From contig JAVTVX010000013.1 of the NCBI GenBank assembly GCA_033439265.1, positions 21,184,500-21,248,499 on the forward strand: a stretch of 64,000 bases of DNA, in the 5' to 3' direction. The notes under the pieces were generated by a model, which was given only the letters and a program-made list of their open reading frames with translations, was not told the origin of the DNA and did not search any database. Both the position numbers and the translations under genes were made by a program. Numbering within the stretch: position 1 is the stretch's first letter; each line of letters begins with the position of its first letter. Below, in pieces: positions 1 through 12,714 of this stretch. The stretch comes from Dillenia suffruticosa (taxonomy: Eukaryota > Streptophyta > Magnoliopsida > Dilleniales > Dilleniaceae).

Positions 1-472
1 AATCACATAATATTGGATTATGTCAATTTGGTCATTCACCTGGGGGCCGGGGGGGGGGGGTCACCATAAAACCATTAACCACCAAAATTTCTTAATTGTG
101 GCTTCTCTAATTGAAATTGACGACCTCAGTAACCAATAAAAATTCTTTCATTAAGCAAAACGCACATTATCATTATCGTTTGGCAATTGGAATCCTCCCC
201 CCCCAAAAAAAATCCAAAATTAACATGATTGGACTTCAATATACAACAAAACCCTAAACCCTAATCTATGTTGGTGTTTTTTGTATTTTTGAATACTAAG
301 GCCACTAGCAGTTGCCTAACAGTACTCAACATCTGAGAATGAAAGTATTAACAAACATGGAAGATTTATAGTTTGCAAAAAAAATACTAATTGCATTTAT
401 GCATCAAAACTATTAAAAACTTGATTAGATTTTGCGCAAAACATAATTTTGAGGACGAGAGAGAAAGGAGAC
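1..472 (-). other. Intron 1 (partial) of the ankyrin-repeat gene
   Basis: AT-rich sequence downstream of the donor at 472. It holds a G-run at 49-60 and two telomere-type repeats, AAACCCTAAACCCTAA, at 248-263. No exon is recognised. Confidence 0.4.
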
Positions 473-638
473 CTAGGGCATGGCGAAGAGCGTTGACGTC
501 GCCGAGCTGAGCAGCGGCAGCGAGGTCTCTGAGATGAGGAGGAGTGTCGGATAAAGGCTCGACGGCCTCGGCGAGGAAAATTTCCTGGTCTACATCGTCC
601 TCCTCCATCTGTCCATTTATCCTTCCTGGCACCGCCAT
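473..638 (-). CDS. Ankyrin-repeat protein, first coding exon (partial gene)
   Basis: This exon encodes 55 residues beginning MAVPGRINGQMEEDD and ending with DTPPHLRDLAAAAQLGD and ALRHAL. The acidic leader followed by TPPHLRDLAAAAQLGD is what I recall from the N-terminus of a plant ankyrin-repeat family, where it leads into the first repeats. The exon ends at CTAG|GTCTCC, a phase-1 donor at 472-471, which fits a split Asp/Gly codon. No second exon is visible between 472 and 1, so the rest of the gene lies left of the window. The ATG at 638 is preceded on the sense strand by a CT-rich leader (661-704). Family assignment rests on one short exon from memory; molecular role unknown beyond probable protein-protein contacts. 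Confidence 0.6.
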
Positions 639-660
639 TAATCTACTGATAATCACGCAG

Positions 661-704
661 TGGGGGGGAGAGAGAGACAGAGAACAGAGACAGAGACAGA
701 GACA
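661..704. repeat. GA/CAGA microsatellite in the ankyrin gene leader
   Basis: Short (GA)n and (CAGAGA)n purine tract on the plus strand. It reads as a CT-rich 5' leader for the minus-strand ankyrin gene, whose ATG is at 638. Confidence 0.6.
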
Positions 705-2921
705 GACTTCGCTTTGAGGCTTCGACAGCGGAGAATTACGGGCATTCCCCCGATGGATCCCATGCCCCTGCAAGATATTCTAAGTCGAGCACATTGGGTG
801 GGCCATCGGGTTTAATCGGGTCTAATTCGGGCTGAATAAAACGTTTTGATTTCAGGGCCCGGCCCAGCTTCAATTCTGGTCATTACATATTTTGACCAAA
901 TCCACGTAATTGAAAAGGAGGGTGAGCCAGTTAGGCCCAATGTATAACACATGCAGAAGTAGTTAAATAAATTGAAAATAAAGTTTTTAATCGGAATATG
1001 AATTAAACCGAACGAACCCTTAACTCTAAAAGGGTTAACAGAATGAATCATACTTTTACCACTAAACTATACCCACTACAACATGATTATTGTATATAAA
1101 TTGTTCTTTTATCGAATAAAGGAATCGGACAAAATGAATAGATAAAAATCATGAAAATTTGAATGTTGATATCTTTTAGGCGGAATCTTAATAATATTAG
1201 GAATTAGGAAAAAGAGCACTTTTTATTTAAATAATGTCATTTTAAGTTATTTAAATAATGAATAAAAAGTTCTATCTTTTTCTTTGATATAACAGTTTTA
1301 AAATATTTGATTCAATAAAACAAAAATAACGAAGTTATAAAATAAAATGGGATTATGCAAGTAAGTTTGACATATCAAGTTATGCCAATAATTCAGTTTA
1401 TACCTAATCTTATTGATGGGTATTTTTTATTGGTTAAAGTAGGTATTTAGTATTTTATTGTACCATTTCTATACATAATTGTAGTTGTGCTTCCAAATTA
1501 ATATTGAAAATTTTTAAATACTACACATAATCAATTCATATAGATTCATATATATTTACAATATATTTTTCTTGATTAATTATTTGTATACAAAATTAAA
1601 ATTGATTCCTACTTGTTTAATAAATAATTACATATCATGGTGCATGAATTATTGTACATGCAAAATTCTTCCTCTAGGATTGCATTAAAAATGCTTCCAG
1701 CGTGCAATAAATATGTGCCGGATCCTATAATCATGGGCATTTTTTTTTGTTATATAGGTATCACAAAATTTATGAATATATATATATATATATATATGAA
1801 ACTTCGAATATATCTCGATCTCAAAAAATACATTTGAATAAGAACTTTTTACCACTTGAGTGTCTCTACAACGACTAGCAAATTAACATTAAGGATGAAT
1901 AACTAAGAGGTGCTTGCATTAAAAGTAATCCTATTTTCCAGGGTTTACTAGGTTTCAGTAACATCGAAAATGAAGGTAGTCACACGCAACCAGTCCTTAA
2001 CAAGGAAATATTCACTAGATGGAAATGATGGCAAAACCATACTTGTGCCCTAACCTTATTGCAACATAATTGTTTGAATTTGAAGATTCACATGGAAAAT
2101 GAACATCGAGGACAAGGTTGGAAACATCCAAAACAAAACAAAAACTCTTTCCTCCATCCAAAGTTATACCTTTCAATAGTCTCCTAGAAATCTTCACGTT
2201 TCCAATTCCCCAAATTTAGAGATGAAGACGATAATATAATCTTGTACTTGAGTAAACATATAATAAGTTATTCATGTGTAACATGTTGGATGTGACACAC
2301 TTCGTTCGAGGAGTAAACTCTCCCACCAGGTACTTTTCTCTTACCTTCACGTCTTCTTTGGAATAAAACCTATGATACGATGATGCCAAAATATTAAATT
2401 TATTACGGATTACCACAATTTCCGGCCATTGCTAAGGTGACATCATAGATCAATTAGCATAGTCACAAGCCAACGTAATCATTAACAACTAGTAAAATCT
2501 AAACAAAACCCAGATGAATTTCAGTGTAAGTTTCACATATTTGGTTTTTAATTTTATCTTTTTGGCTGGTTAAATAAATGACATTCAATGGGTGCAATTA
2601 TGCAGCGATAGAAAAGAGTAAAGGCTTGCAATTCATGTGTAGTACAGTGAGTTGCGTGCAAGTAGGAATCCTACTTGGGGGACTGCAAGTGGATCCATGA
2701 AAAAAGGATAGGGAAGTTGCTTACTGGCTTCCTATCCGTTTGTTTTTGTTGTGATTTTCATGGAGGAGAGAGACAGACAAACAGACATTGAAAAAAGTTC
2801 TTGGCTTCCTTGTACACTAAACTAGGCCAACCTCTAAACCACCACACTTACTTGTGGTGGGTGCTGCTTGTTGACAAAAGGTCACGAAATCCATGCTCTC
2901 TCTCTCCCTCCCTCCCTCCCT

Positions 2922-2992
<71 letters not shown>

Positions 2993-3600
2993 CAATTCAC
3001 ACATTACCGAAGAGAAGGATCAAAAATTTAGGACCAAAGATGATCATATACTATTGTGTAACAAATTTCTTGTGTTGAATTTTTTAGTACCCAACTTTAG
3101 ATAGTATAAAATTCAAGTAAAAATACTTCTCATATTCTTAATTTATGATCCCAAATTGTACATTTGCGCGATCCCACCTTGTACATTTAACTATGTATGA
3201 CTATATCTAAGTTTTTATGATCCCAACTTCTACATAATTACTTAAGTTGATTATGCTCTTAGACTTCCATTTTCATATTCGTGCACCACCGGCCTAACTC
3301 ATGAAAAAGTTCAGGTCCATGAGCTTGTGGCATATGATAATTGAGATTGCATTTTATCGCAGTTAATATGAAATTAGAGAAAGAATATTTTGGGAGTGGT
3401 AAACAAAACATAAAAGGTTTTTCCTTTTTTTTTGGTAAAAAAAATGAAAATTTGTGGAACTTTAGGGGGTAAATACATTATTATTTATAAAACAATAAGA
3501 ATCTTATTGAGAAGAAAATTATAATTTTCACAATTTGGGGGATGCCACTTTTAAACAAGACATTTCCAAAGTAGCACCATTGCCACCATGGAAAGAGAGT
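705..3600. other. Intergenic AT-rich region
   Basis: About 2.9 kb between the ankyrin gene leader and the 3' side of the zinc-finger gene. It contains a (TA)n tract near 1774-1797 and a large CT microsatellite at 2896-2992. Open frames here are short or low-complexity, and no gene or TE is recognised. Confidence 0.6.
2896..2992. repeat. Compound (CCCT)n-(CT)n microsatellite
   Basis: About 95 bp: CT units, then CCCT units, then an almost pure (CT)n run. It makes spurious Ser/Leu/Pro open frames in three frames. Confidence 0.95.
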
Positions 3601-3838
3601 TTATCCATTATTTTTAATATACAGAGGAGACTGAAGCGTTGATAGTAGCTGAGGTATAATTTATCAGTGAAGAGAGAGTTTATCGTCATAACAATTACGA
3701 GGTAGAACTATCGCACGAAGGAATTGTGAAATAATCAAAAACTTCAAAGAATGAATTAAGCTGAAATTTTCAAATAATTCACATTTAACAATATTGAATA
3801 CGTATTTTTGGAGACAATAAAAAAGAATGATCACTGAT

Positions 3839-4669
3839 TTAGTAATGGCAATCAACAAGAGAAGACGCGGAGAATACAAGGGTTTGCTCTTTCCCTGTAA
3901 CGAATGAGAATTTGGATTCTCTATGATCATCTTCGGACGCCGGCGCCGGTAAATTGAGGTCAAGGGAAAGAATAGTTCTAGGTTTTTTGTCCATTTGACG
4001 AGAATCTGAAACCATACTTGATGAACAACCCAAAGTCATCATTGCTGTCGCTTTAGGAATACCCGAAGAAGATGATCTATGCCTTCTCATGTGGCCTCCC
4101 AAGGCCTGACCAGACGTGAACCCGACTCCACAAATGGAGCATTCATGATGCTTGTTAGCCTTGTTAGCACTACAAGTTAGCTTTGGAGGAGACATAATTT
4201 CTAACGAAAGGGTTGTTGTGGTATTTTCAAAAACCTCGTCTTCATTTTCATGATCGTACATAACGAACTTCGATGACAAAGCTCTTTTCTCCTCAGCAGC
4301 ACGACTTACTTTTTTGTGACTAGCTCTATGTCCTCCTAAAGCCTGAAAGGAGGGGAAACAGCGGTCACACGTTTTACATTGGTAAACGTATAATCCGCTT
4401 GTTGCGGTTTTGGTATGCTTTTGGTGTGTAGCGTTGCCTTGTGCCAAGAGAATTAGGCAATTAGCCATGTCTTCTTCTTCTGTGCTTGAGGCAAATTCTG
4501 CTGAATTGTCACTGAAATGGCCACCATCACTAACAACCTCGCCGCTTGATGAGGTTGAAGCCATGGTTAAAGCGAGTGAAGAGGATAATCTCTGTCGCTT
4601 TGTTCGCTTGCCTTTGATGATCATAGTGTTGTCCCCCAGGATCATTTCTTCTTGATGAGCTAAGTCCAT
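3839..4669 (-). CDS. ZAT5-like C2H2 zinc-finger transcriptional repressor
   Basis: Intronless 276-residue nuclear transcription factor of the plant C1-2i C2H2 class. A basic stretch KGKRTKRQR (19-27) is a likely nuclear signal. An L-box-like EEEDMANCLILLAQG lies at 64-78. Finger 1 uses C98, C101, H114 and H118; finger 2 uses C177, C180, H193 and H197. Both fingers carry the plant QALGGH DNA-contact motif, and they are separated by a long linker. Near the C-terminus LSLDLNLPAP (234-243) is an EAR repression motif, which in this family recruits TOPLESS-type corepressors. Length and the KGKRTKRQR start match ZAT5-like proteins better than the shorter ZAT11/ZAT12 types. Relatives act in stress and wound responses; the specific role here is inference. 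Confidence 0.93.
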   Translation of the reverse strand: MDLAHQEEMILGDNTMIIKGKRTKRQRLSSSLALTMASTSSSGEVVSDGGHFSDNSAEFASSTEEEDMANCLILLAQGNATHQKHTKTATSGLYVYQCKTCDRCFPSFQALGGHRASHKKVSRAAEEKRALSSKFVMYDHENEDEVFENTTTTLSLEIMSPPKLTCSANKANKHHECSICGVGFTSGQALGGHMRRHRSSSSGIPKATAMMTLGCSSSMVSDSRQMDKKPRTILSLDLNLPAPASEDDHRESKFSFVTGKEQTLVFSASSLVDCHY

Positions 4670-4698
4670 GTTTCGGAAAGAGAGTTAGACTTTTGGAG

Positions 4699-4704
4699 AA
4701 AGAA

Positions 4705-4745
<41 letters not shown>
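4699..4745. repeat. GA microsatellite in the zinc-finger gene 5' leader
   Basis: (GA)n interrupted by AAAG, 30-76 bp upstream of the minus-strand ATG at 4669. It reads as a CT tract in the mRNA leader. Confidence 0.9.
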
Positions 4746-4746
<1 letters not shown>

Positions 4747-4780
4747 GGTGGTTGAGGACGCAAGGTAGGAGAGTGGACGC

Positions 4781-4790
4781 TAATATATAA
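4781..4790 (-). promoter_or_regulatory. Putative TATA box of the zinc-finger gene
   Basis: The sense strand reads TTATATATTA about 110 bp upstream of the ATG. The spacing leaves room for a leader of about 80 nt containing the CT tract. No other TATA-like site lies closer to the start codon. Confidence 0.55.
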
Positions 4791-5154
4791 AGAGAGAGTG
4801 AAAAGGGCAAGCGAAGCGTTATATCAGTAGAGTCCAAAAGCCGCCCCTGTGAATTTTATTTCCAACCTTGGAAGTTATATATTAATAGCAAAAGCGGGAA
4901 AAAAAAAAAATTAGAGAGGGGGATGCCAAATGCAAGAATGAGGAGGCGAGGAAAGGAGTGAGATTCTGTTGCTTTTGAAGCAAACCCACACCTTTTGCGC
5001 AACTATTCCCTCTGGCCCGAATTAGATTGCAAGCCTGGAACCACACATTTTGCACTTCTCTTAATTTCCACCATCCCTTTCTCCTCTGTTTACTTTCCTA
5101 ATTTAGTATGGTACAGTACTTTTTTATTGTTATTATATTGATCGGTATTCAAAA

Positions 5155-5330
5155 TTATATTTCGACTAATTCAATTCGAAACTTATAGTGTATTATTTAT
5201 AGGATTACCTCCCAACATAATATGTTTTATAGTCAATTCACGAGTCGGATTCAGAATCTTATTTAAAAGATCTAATGTCACATTCTACTAAATCAACTGA
5301 CCGTTAATACTTAGTACGATACAATACACT
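5155..5330 (-). repeat. SINE-like repeat (pair with 56775-56930), degenerate
   Basis: Shares an ordered series of short blocks with 56775-56930: a CGACTA start, an AGTG block, a GGATTACC/GAGTTACC block, an ACGAGT block, AAGATCTAATGTCA or AGATCCAGCGTCAT, and an ACT..CTGA end. On the minus strand the end resembles a tRNA-like head. Strongly diverged. Confidence 0.4.
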
Positions 5331-8204
5331 ATCCAAACCAAATTTTATACAATAATCTATATAAGTACGTATCTATTAACTCTTAATTCAATAATTGACA
5401 TGTTTAATTAATTAAAATAAATATTTTATTAAGAATATATTAAAACTTATCGATATATATTATCATATAAAATTTAATCTATTTAATACATAATCCATTT
5501 GCTCCAAACTTTAAAAACCATTACTTATGTGGGGATGCTTAGTGCCTCATAGTCATGCAAACACAAGGAAAATTACTATTAATTATTTTTGGGTTAATTC
5601 TAATTTGTTGGAAAATTAGATATGATGTATTTTTCTTTCTATGCAGTGTTTGAACACATCAAACAACGATATATACGAATTCTAATGCAATCGAAATCAA
5701 AACTCTGAGGAAGAACATAACCATTATCATTATCTTACCCAACTTGCATAATATGTGGAAGTATTAGTGAGAGAAAATGTGGGCTTATATATATAGATGT
5801 ATATATATTGAATATGGGAACCAGTGGGTTTTAGCTAAATTCTAATTAGTGTGGCTAAGGTACATTAATTATATAAAAAAGGAGATCATGTGGAGTTGAC
5901 CCAGCCACTTCATAAAAGTAATGTAGTTCTAAATCACTTGCCAGGGGGAGCATAATGCAAAAATTGCGCCGGCTTTATGAATTCCAATTATTGGGATTAA
6001 TGTCTTATGCTCTATGCTTCACGCAATCATTAGGCTGCTGGCAAATGATAGACTGCGCACCATGTTAACTAGAGCGCAAATAATGGTTAATTAGATTACT
6101 TGCCAGTACTTCTACTTCTGGGGTTTATACTTTCATTAATCCTGTGTCCACCATTCATATTTTCATATGTGTGTGCCCTTTCCCATACACTGATGACAAC
6201 GAGATCCAGCACTTTATCCATCCTTTGCTTCTGTGGTAATATTATTATTTACCTTTTCTTAATTTGTGACTTCTAAACTTATTATGTTTTACATAATCTA
6301 TATGATATATAAATTCAAAACCATAATCTTTTTAGATTTTTGTTTATTTTTCAATCAAAATCATGAATGAGTTTGTGATATCCTTAATGATATCAACAAA
6401 TGTCATCTTATTTGTTTTTTAGACTTTAAAGAAAAGATTTGGAAGAAAAACTATCATATGCATAATGTATAAAACTGAATCACATATAGTGTCATACACC
6501 CAGATGACAAATGGGTGCTTTTCTTCCCCCTCCTTGATAATATTAATAGCATTGTGATTGTGTCCAAGTAGCAAATCAAATCAAATTTAAAGTAGATTAT
6601 GGGTGAATTCAATAATACAATGACATATTTTTGTGAGTTATTAATCTCTGGACCTATGCCATGAAAAACTGACAGTTGGGACCAGGTAAAGAGACAAGGT
6701 TTGTACTCAATATGTTGTTAAAGATAGAAAATTCCTTGTTAATCATTCACAGGGTGACGCAAATTGACCTATTTTTTCCATAATTAAATTAATGCGATGC
6801 TGAATAATTCACGTTATAATGTCTACTCCATGATAGCTTGAAACTAGTAATTGGAATAAACAATGAAAGTTTAACTATGAGGGCACCAAAATCCCTCGGA
6901 CTAGAAATTTAATTATATATATATATTAGCTTGCAGAATATGGTCGGTACGATTAATCAGTTAATATGTTTATTTGTAGTCAAACATGATGGATGTTCCA
7001 TGCACATGCATAGCTAGAACAACAGTTTAATGTTCTATTTCTTTTTTTTTTTTGTATTATTATTTGTTTTTTTCCCCCTTTCTTGTGGTGTACAAGAAAG
7101 GAAGATCAAAGGAAACTGAGACGCAAATACAAAGTCAATTCAAAGGCCACTATATGATTCCTAAGATTTTTTTTTCCAGCACAAAGTTAGAAATTAGGGA
7201 GGCAACATTATAATTTTTAAAATTCTCAAATACCAAGTCGATTGAAAGGCCGACATCTGTAGGATTTAGACATTAAAAATGGTATTAAGTTTGGGTTTAA
7301 GGGTCGAATCTTGATAAAAAGGGATTAACGGTAATTTTTCGTAGGGAACCAATTTTAAAATACAATTATTTTAACAAAATGACAACGAATTAAAAGATTG
7401 TTGGATGGTGTGGGAGAAGGTAGGGATTGAAGTGAAAGGAGACGGAGTGGAGGTGGAGATTCTTGGCGTAAGGAATCAAATGAGGCAATAGGGTTGCAAG
7501 AGGCACATAATAAGCATAAGCAATAGTTAGTTTGACAAGTAAAGCATCACTTTGTGTTTATTTGTATTTTTCTTGTTTGGGTTGGTGAACTTAACATGCT
7601 TTCTTGCTCTCCTCTACTTCTCTTCTTCCATAATGCAAACCCTTTTTGGTTCCCTAAATTTACCATTACCTCTCTCTCTCTCTCTCAATCTTTTTTTTTT
7701 TCTTTGTTATAAACGTAATGTAGATTATACAATAACGGCATTTCTTCTAAATAATGGATAGAAAAATCAAATATGCAAGAGACTAACAAATCGGTATCCA
7801 AATCAAAAAATTTTAAATTTAGTAATATTTAGAGTTTTTTCTTAAATTCGAATTTCACTTATTATTTTTTTAAAACAATATCCTCCTATTTAAACAATCA
7901 AGTGCTTGAAAATATGAATAACAAAAGAGTAATACTTATTTACCGAATAGAAGAGACTATAAAGTAATACAATTTTTTTTAATCATTAAAAATTTTTGAG
8001 AAATAGGTAATAGAAATCCTAACCAAAAAATTATCAAGTCAAATTTTTATCATTTCTATAACAATTTTTTTTTTTAATCCTCAAACTTTTTCTTTTTAAT
8101 CCGGATGACATTATGGAGATGAATCCCCGTGATCTATCGCTACGGATGAGAGATACCCTTAAAAGGAAATGTTAGTACCCCGATGCCATTCCATATGTTT
8201 CTTT

Positions 8205-8345
8205 GATTTTTAATATTCGAATTTTATTCGATTAATTTAATTTGAATATTGTGATATTCATTTTAGAGATTAATTTTTAAAAATTTTTTTTATCAGAATT
8301 TAAAACTTTTAATTAAAAGAATATAGAATAACACTATTTAATTTA
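8205..8345 (-). repeat. tRNA-derived SINE, family A, degenerate copy
   Basis: Follows the same order of blocks as the best copy at 29670-29859 (CGAATTTTATTCGATTAATTT, ATATTGTGATATTCATTTTAGAG and so on). AT-enriched by decay; target duplication not evident. Confidence 0.5.
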
Positions 8346-9305
8346 AAGAAATTTGATGTTATTATATATATTTCACCATTCCCAGTTGGGAACTTTTTCG
8401 TATAGAGTCAGAAAGGAAGCCGGTAGAGAGTAGCTACGTTGCTTTTTCATTGCATCACAAGGGCACAAACTTTTGAGGAAAGAGGGGTTACAACTTGCAT
8501 TTAACTGGTGTGTTTTCCCAAAAGTGAGAGAGATTATGAACAGTACAAAAGGGGGTTCCTTCTTTGTGCTGATGTATGGCAAAAGGGGGTTATCTTTTTG
8601 AGAAAACAACATCGGAGGTTGCAACAAATACACACGGGATGACAAAGGGTCAGTAAAATAATGACTTTATGCCTACTCCAGCCCCCATTTAATTTGCTTC
8701 AGCACGGTACAATGTCCCTATTTCTTTTGCATCTATTCATCATGTTCCCAGCATGATGCTTAGACACGTACAGTTGTTATTTAAGGCGCGTCCAATTAGA
8801 GAACCCAATCAGTATAGCCACCGATCCGAATATTATTTCAAACTCAATTTTTACATACTAATTTTATTTTATTGTATTTATGTTATAATTAAAATTAAAC
8901 AATCTTATTCGAGGTTAGCACTGAATGATAACTTTGTCCAAGCAAAGCTGGGTCCATGTGACTTCAGAAATTAAGAATAATTTATCCAAAAAAATAGTCC
9001 TGATCACAAATTTTTTTCCTAATTTGACAGTTTCGGATTCAAATCCCAATGCAACAAAAAAAATCGTGGAAAACTTCTAGTTCGAACTCTACCCTTTGCT
9101 CGTGTATACACTCTGGGGGAATTTTAATCAAGGGCAGGAGGGACACTTAGAACAGTTTTAATCTAGTGTGCTGGTATTCTATCCGGGATTTCCCCGGAGC
9201 CAACGATAACACTCTGGAGAACAAATCCATGTTTCATGCCATGCATTCAGCCGGTTTAGTAGTTTTCTTTTTAATAAAAATATCCGAGACAGGCCACATT
9301 CATGC

Positions 9306-9311
<6 letters not shown>

Positions 9312-9338
<27 letters not shown>
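9312..9338. repeat. (GA)n microsatellite
   Basis: About 27 bp of nearly pure GA dinucleotide in intergenic DNA. Confidence 0.9.
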
Positions 9339-12300
9339 TCTCAATGGATTGTCAAACTATTCTTGATATTAAAATTGAACAGTGAATGCATTCACAAGTC
9401 GAAAAGAGAAGGATAATATTTTAAGATAATTAATCCCTAACCTAAATGCATAATCTTGGACAGTGGCCAATCCCATTTAGTTGCAAACTAAGATATGAAA
9501 GACACTGCTCGACCTGAGGCATCTGACAACATACGTCGTTGGATGCAAGAAAAACAATGGGAAAGGAAACATTAAACGTATAGTCCAACAAATGGTTCAT
9601 TCACACAGAACCAGGCATTGAATTGGCAGCATATTTCCAGCTCAACTTAATGAAGCACTGAAGGTCAATTCATAGACAACATTATATACAATGACAGCGC
9701 AACCAATGGCCCGACTTAAGCGAGTTCAAGTTGCAGGCGACAGCGTTGTTATTTTCACCTAATCCTAACAAAAATTAAGCCAGAGATGGATATTTGGAAT
9801 CCACCATGCCAAAGTCTTGGCTTGCATAGTCATCTTTACAAGAAAGACAAGGAAAAAGAATTTGCCTTGAAACCACTTGATTGATCTCTTCAAAATTAAA
9901 AGTTGTACTAGCTTTTACAATTCTACTTCTCCAAAAATTTCCCCGTTTGGGTTGCCATGAGAGATACACTAACAATACAATCAACAGGCTTTAACCATAA
10001 AATCGGGAAAATATTATTGAATTGGGGACAAACCTATTACATCTAAAAATTAATAACAATAACAATAAATTGAATTTTAATCCCAATATATCTAAAAATT
10101 AATGTCGACAAATACAATTATACAACTATTACAACAAAATAGTTAAAAAAAATAATCAGAGTGGAATTCTTTAGGAGAAACAAGAGATTGATTGACGTCT
10201 AGTATGGTGGAACTCAACTATCATAGCATGCTTATAATCTAGTTCATGAAATTGATTATAGGCGAGTTACAGTTTTGTTCTTCAAGAGTTATACAGGAAA
10301 GTGAATTTTTGAGCATTTAAAAGCTAAACAAAAGGGAAACGAACGAGAAAAGAAAAAAGAAAAAATGTGACACCCAAAATTTGGGGATGATAAACCTCCA
10401 TAATATAAGCTTTATGCTTGGTGTTAATGTGACTTCCAAGTTGCTAGAGAAGAAGTGGTTTCAAAAGGCAAGAGAGTGAACCCTCTGATTAGATCAATGG
10501 GTAAACAAATGGTGAGAAAAGAGATAATGCGGCATCTAATTTGTTTCTGTGCAAAACGCAAGAGGCCTAAAATTCTTTCCCAAATTAATTCCAAAACTAT
10601 ACAAAGTGTTCAAAGGCATATTCTTCTCCATTTTTTTTTTCAATATCCGCACAGGATATTGGAAAGATGAAAGGAATTTGGCAAAACAATTTCTTCACTC
10701 CAAAGCAAGTACTGCACTTCTGGAGAAATATTCTTGCTTTTCAGGAAAGCTTTAGAGACGAATTCTTACATTAGAAGGGCAATACTGAGGCAATTTCTAA
10801 CAATCTTGCTTGAGCTAGGTCATCTGGTAAGTAGTGCACGGCTTCGGGCTCTCTCGTTGAAGTATGTCCTAAAGGCCATTATAAAAAGTCCTAAACATAG
10901 CAGACGCTGAAATAAAATGGGTTTCTTCTATTCCAAAAGAATACAAAAATATCTTCAATCTTGCAAGAAACTCTAACCTTTTGTTTCTGTTTATTCTAAA
11001 ATATAACTCATAAAATCATAACCCTCAGGCAAAGTGGCAACAATGAAGAAACATCTGTTGACCTTACTAATGCAGAGAAAACCAAAGTATAATCTCAAAC
11101 AGCTAGTGAATTTGGTAGTCTTGAATGTCTAAGTCAGTTTTCATCAGATCACTACCATAAGTTGTCTCTCTCCTTAAAGTGACCACCCTCAAGACTCCAG
11201 AGGGCTTTCACGGTTCCAAGATCAAACCAACAACTGTTTGGGTTTGTATAACTCCGAGAAGTACACCACAACAAAGGAATCAAGTTGTATTCAGAAAATG
11301 GTGAGATAACTGGCATCAGCAATGACCATGATAAACAAAAAAAAAGAAAAAAGAAATCCTAATTATATATTTCTGTGTTTTACTTCTACAGAAGCAAACC
11401 TAGAAAATTGTTCCAGCAAGCCCCGCAACAAAGCAACTTTAGTTGTTTTGCATCAAATTATTGTTCATATTGCTAAGTGCGCGTTACTTACATAGAAGCA
11501 AACCTACAAAATTGTTCCGGGAAACTCACTAACTTAGGAAGTTTTGTTGTTTTGCAACACAATATACTTCAGCCGAAAGAATGACAGAAGACAACTCCCA
11601 TTATTATTATTTTATTATAAGCTAGTGCATATGCAATATTTTCTAGTAAATTGCGAAAGGGAGAAACGTAGATTAAAGTGTGGCATGCCACATGCCAATC
11701 TTCCTCCTGCATTTCTAGTGGTAAGGCTGAGTTCAACTCCACCTATATACATAAATAACAAATAAATTCATAGAGCATGGGAAATATCACAAGACGGATA
11801 CCAAAAGTTAAATCAATCTAAAAGGGCATACCCTTTCCGAGGTCATCCTCGAGCTCATGAACCGGGAAAGCTCTTCCAATGATTGCATTAGGCCCCCTAA
11901 GAGGTATCTATAAGAAGTTGAGAAAGATTATAGATTCAATACAAAAATTAACAACAAACAACAACAATTAGTAGAATAAAAACCTGATTGTTAACTATTG
12001 TTGTCTCTGCTATGCCTGCATTGAGCAAAACCAATTTCAAAATTGGGCAAAAAAGTAACAAACAATTGGGTATTTGCATTATAGTAGGGCGTAACCATCC
12101 AAACCATCGGCATTAGCATAGCAAGTATGTTTCCCTGGTCACCGCATGGCGAATTTTATCCCCAGGAGCCCCATATTTCAATTTATTTGGATTGAAATGT
12201 GACCCTAAAAAAATTCAAAAAATACATCATAGTCAAATTTTTAAACAGGCTTAACAATAATAGTATTATTGATACTGATACTCAAACACATAAATAAAAA

Positions 12301-12393
12301 TTCTAATAAAAAAAAAAAGACAAAATGGAGGAACGAGACAAACAAGTGAAATTAAATTAGAAAAATTGAACCAGTTGAAATGCACCCATTGGT

Positions 12394-12478
12394 TTATTTT
12401 GTTGTCCAGAAATTCAAACATGAGATTTCCAAATTGAAGGATATAGATTTTGACTATTATGCTGTCTCATTGGAGACA
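12394..12478. other. 85-bp insertion in a superoxide dismutase exon, flanked by a 16-bp direct repeat
   Basis: The exon sequence AAATGCACCCATTGGT occurs at 12378-12393 and again at 12479-12494, with 85 bp of unrelated sequence between. Removing the insert and one repeat restores the exon (HEFGDTTNGCISTG on the minus strand). The insert has no clear A-tail or terminal inverted repeat. Confidence 0.75.
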
Positions 12479-12714
12479 AAATGCACCCATTGGTGGTGTC
12501 ACCAAACTCATGTTGCAAATCGCCCCCAAAAAAAAAAAAAACCCTAAAAGGGGTAATATTAAAAAAATATAAAAGAGAACGTGAACATGAAAGCATAAGA
12601 CATTTTAGTTTTACCACATGCAAAACATGAGGTCCAGGTTTGAGACCTGTGACTCGGACATTTACCGTGGTAGGACCTGTAACCAAAAAAAACAATTAGT
12701 CTATGAAAAACCTG

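Larger units (their letters stand above)
4800..11300. other. Intergenic region, no confident gene
   Basis: About 6.5 kb of AT-rich DNA upstream of the zinc-finger gene. It holds two degenerate SINE-like repeats (5155-5330 and 8205-8345), a SINE 3'-end-like stretch near 9030-9062, a GA microsatellite at 9312-9338, and T- or CT-rich runs near 7040-7080 and 7673-7700. The open frames show no recognisable domain and no splice-supported gene model. Confidence 0.5.

Noticed and set aside
248-263. AAACCCTAAACCCTAA as an interstitial telomere
   Set aside because: Only two telomere-type units; better described as a telo-box-like motif in an intron.
4530-4763. Minus-strand frame overlapping the zinc-finger gene start
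   Set aside because: Ser/Leu repeats from the GA tract and a shadow of the real gene in another frame.
8373-8645. 90-codon minus-strand open frame
   Set aside because: No domain, no promoter or leader features, and no homology that I can recall.
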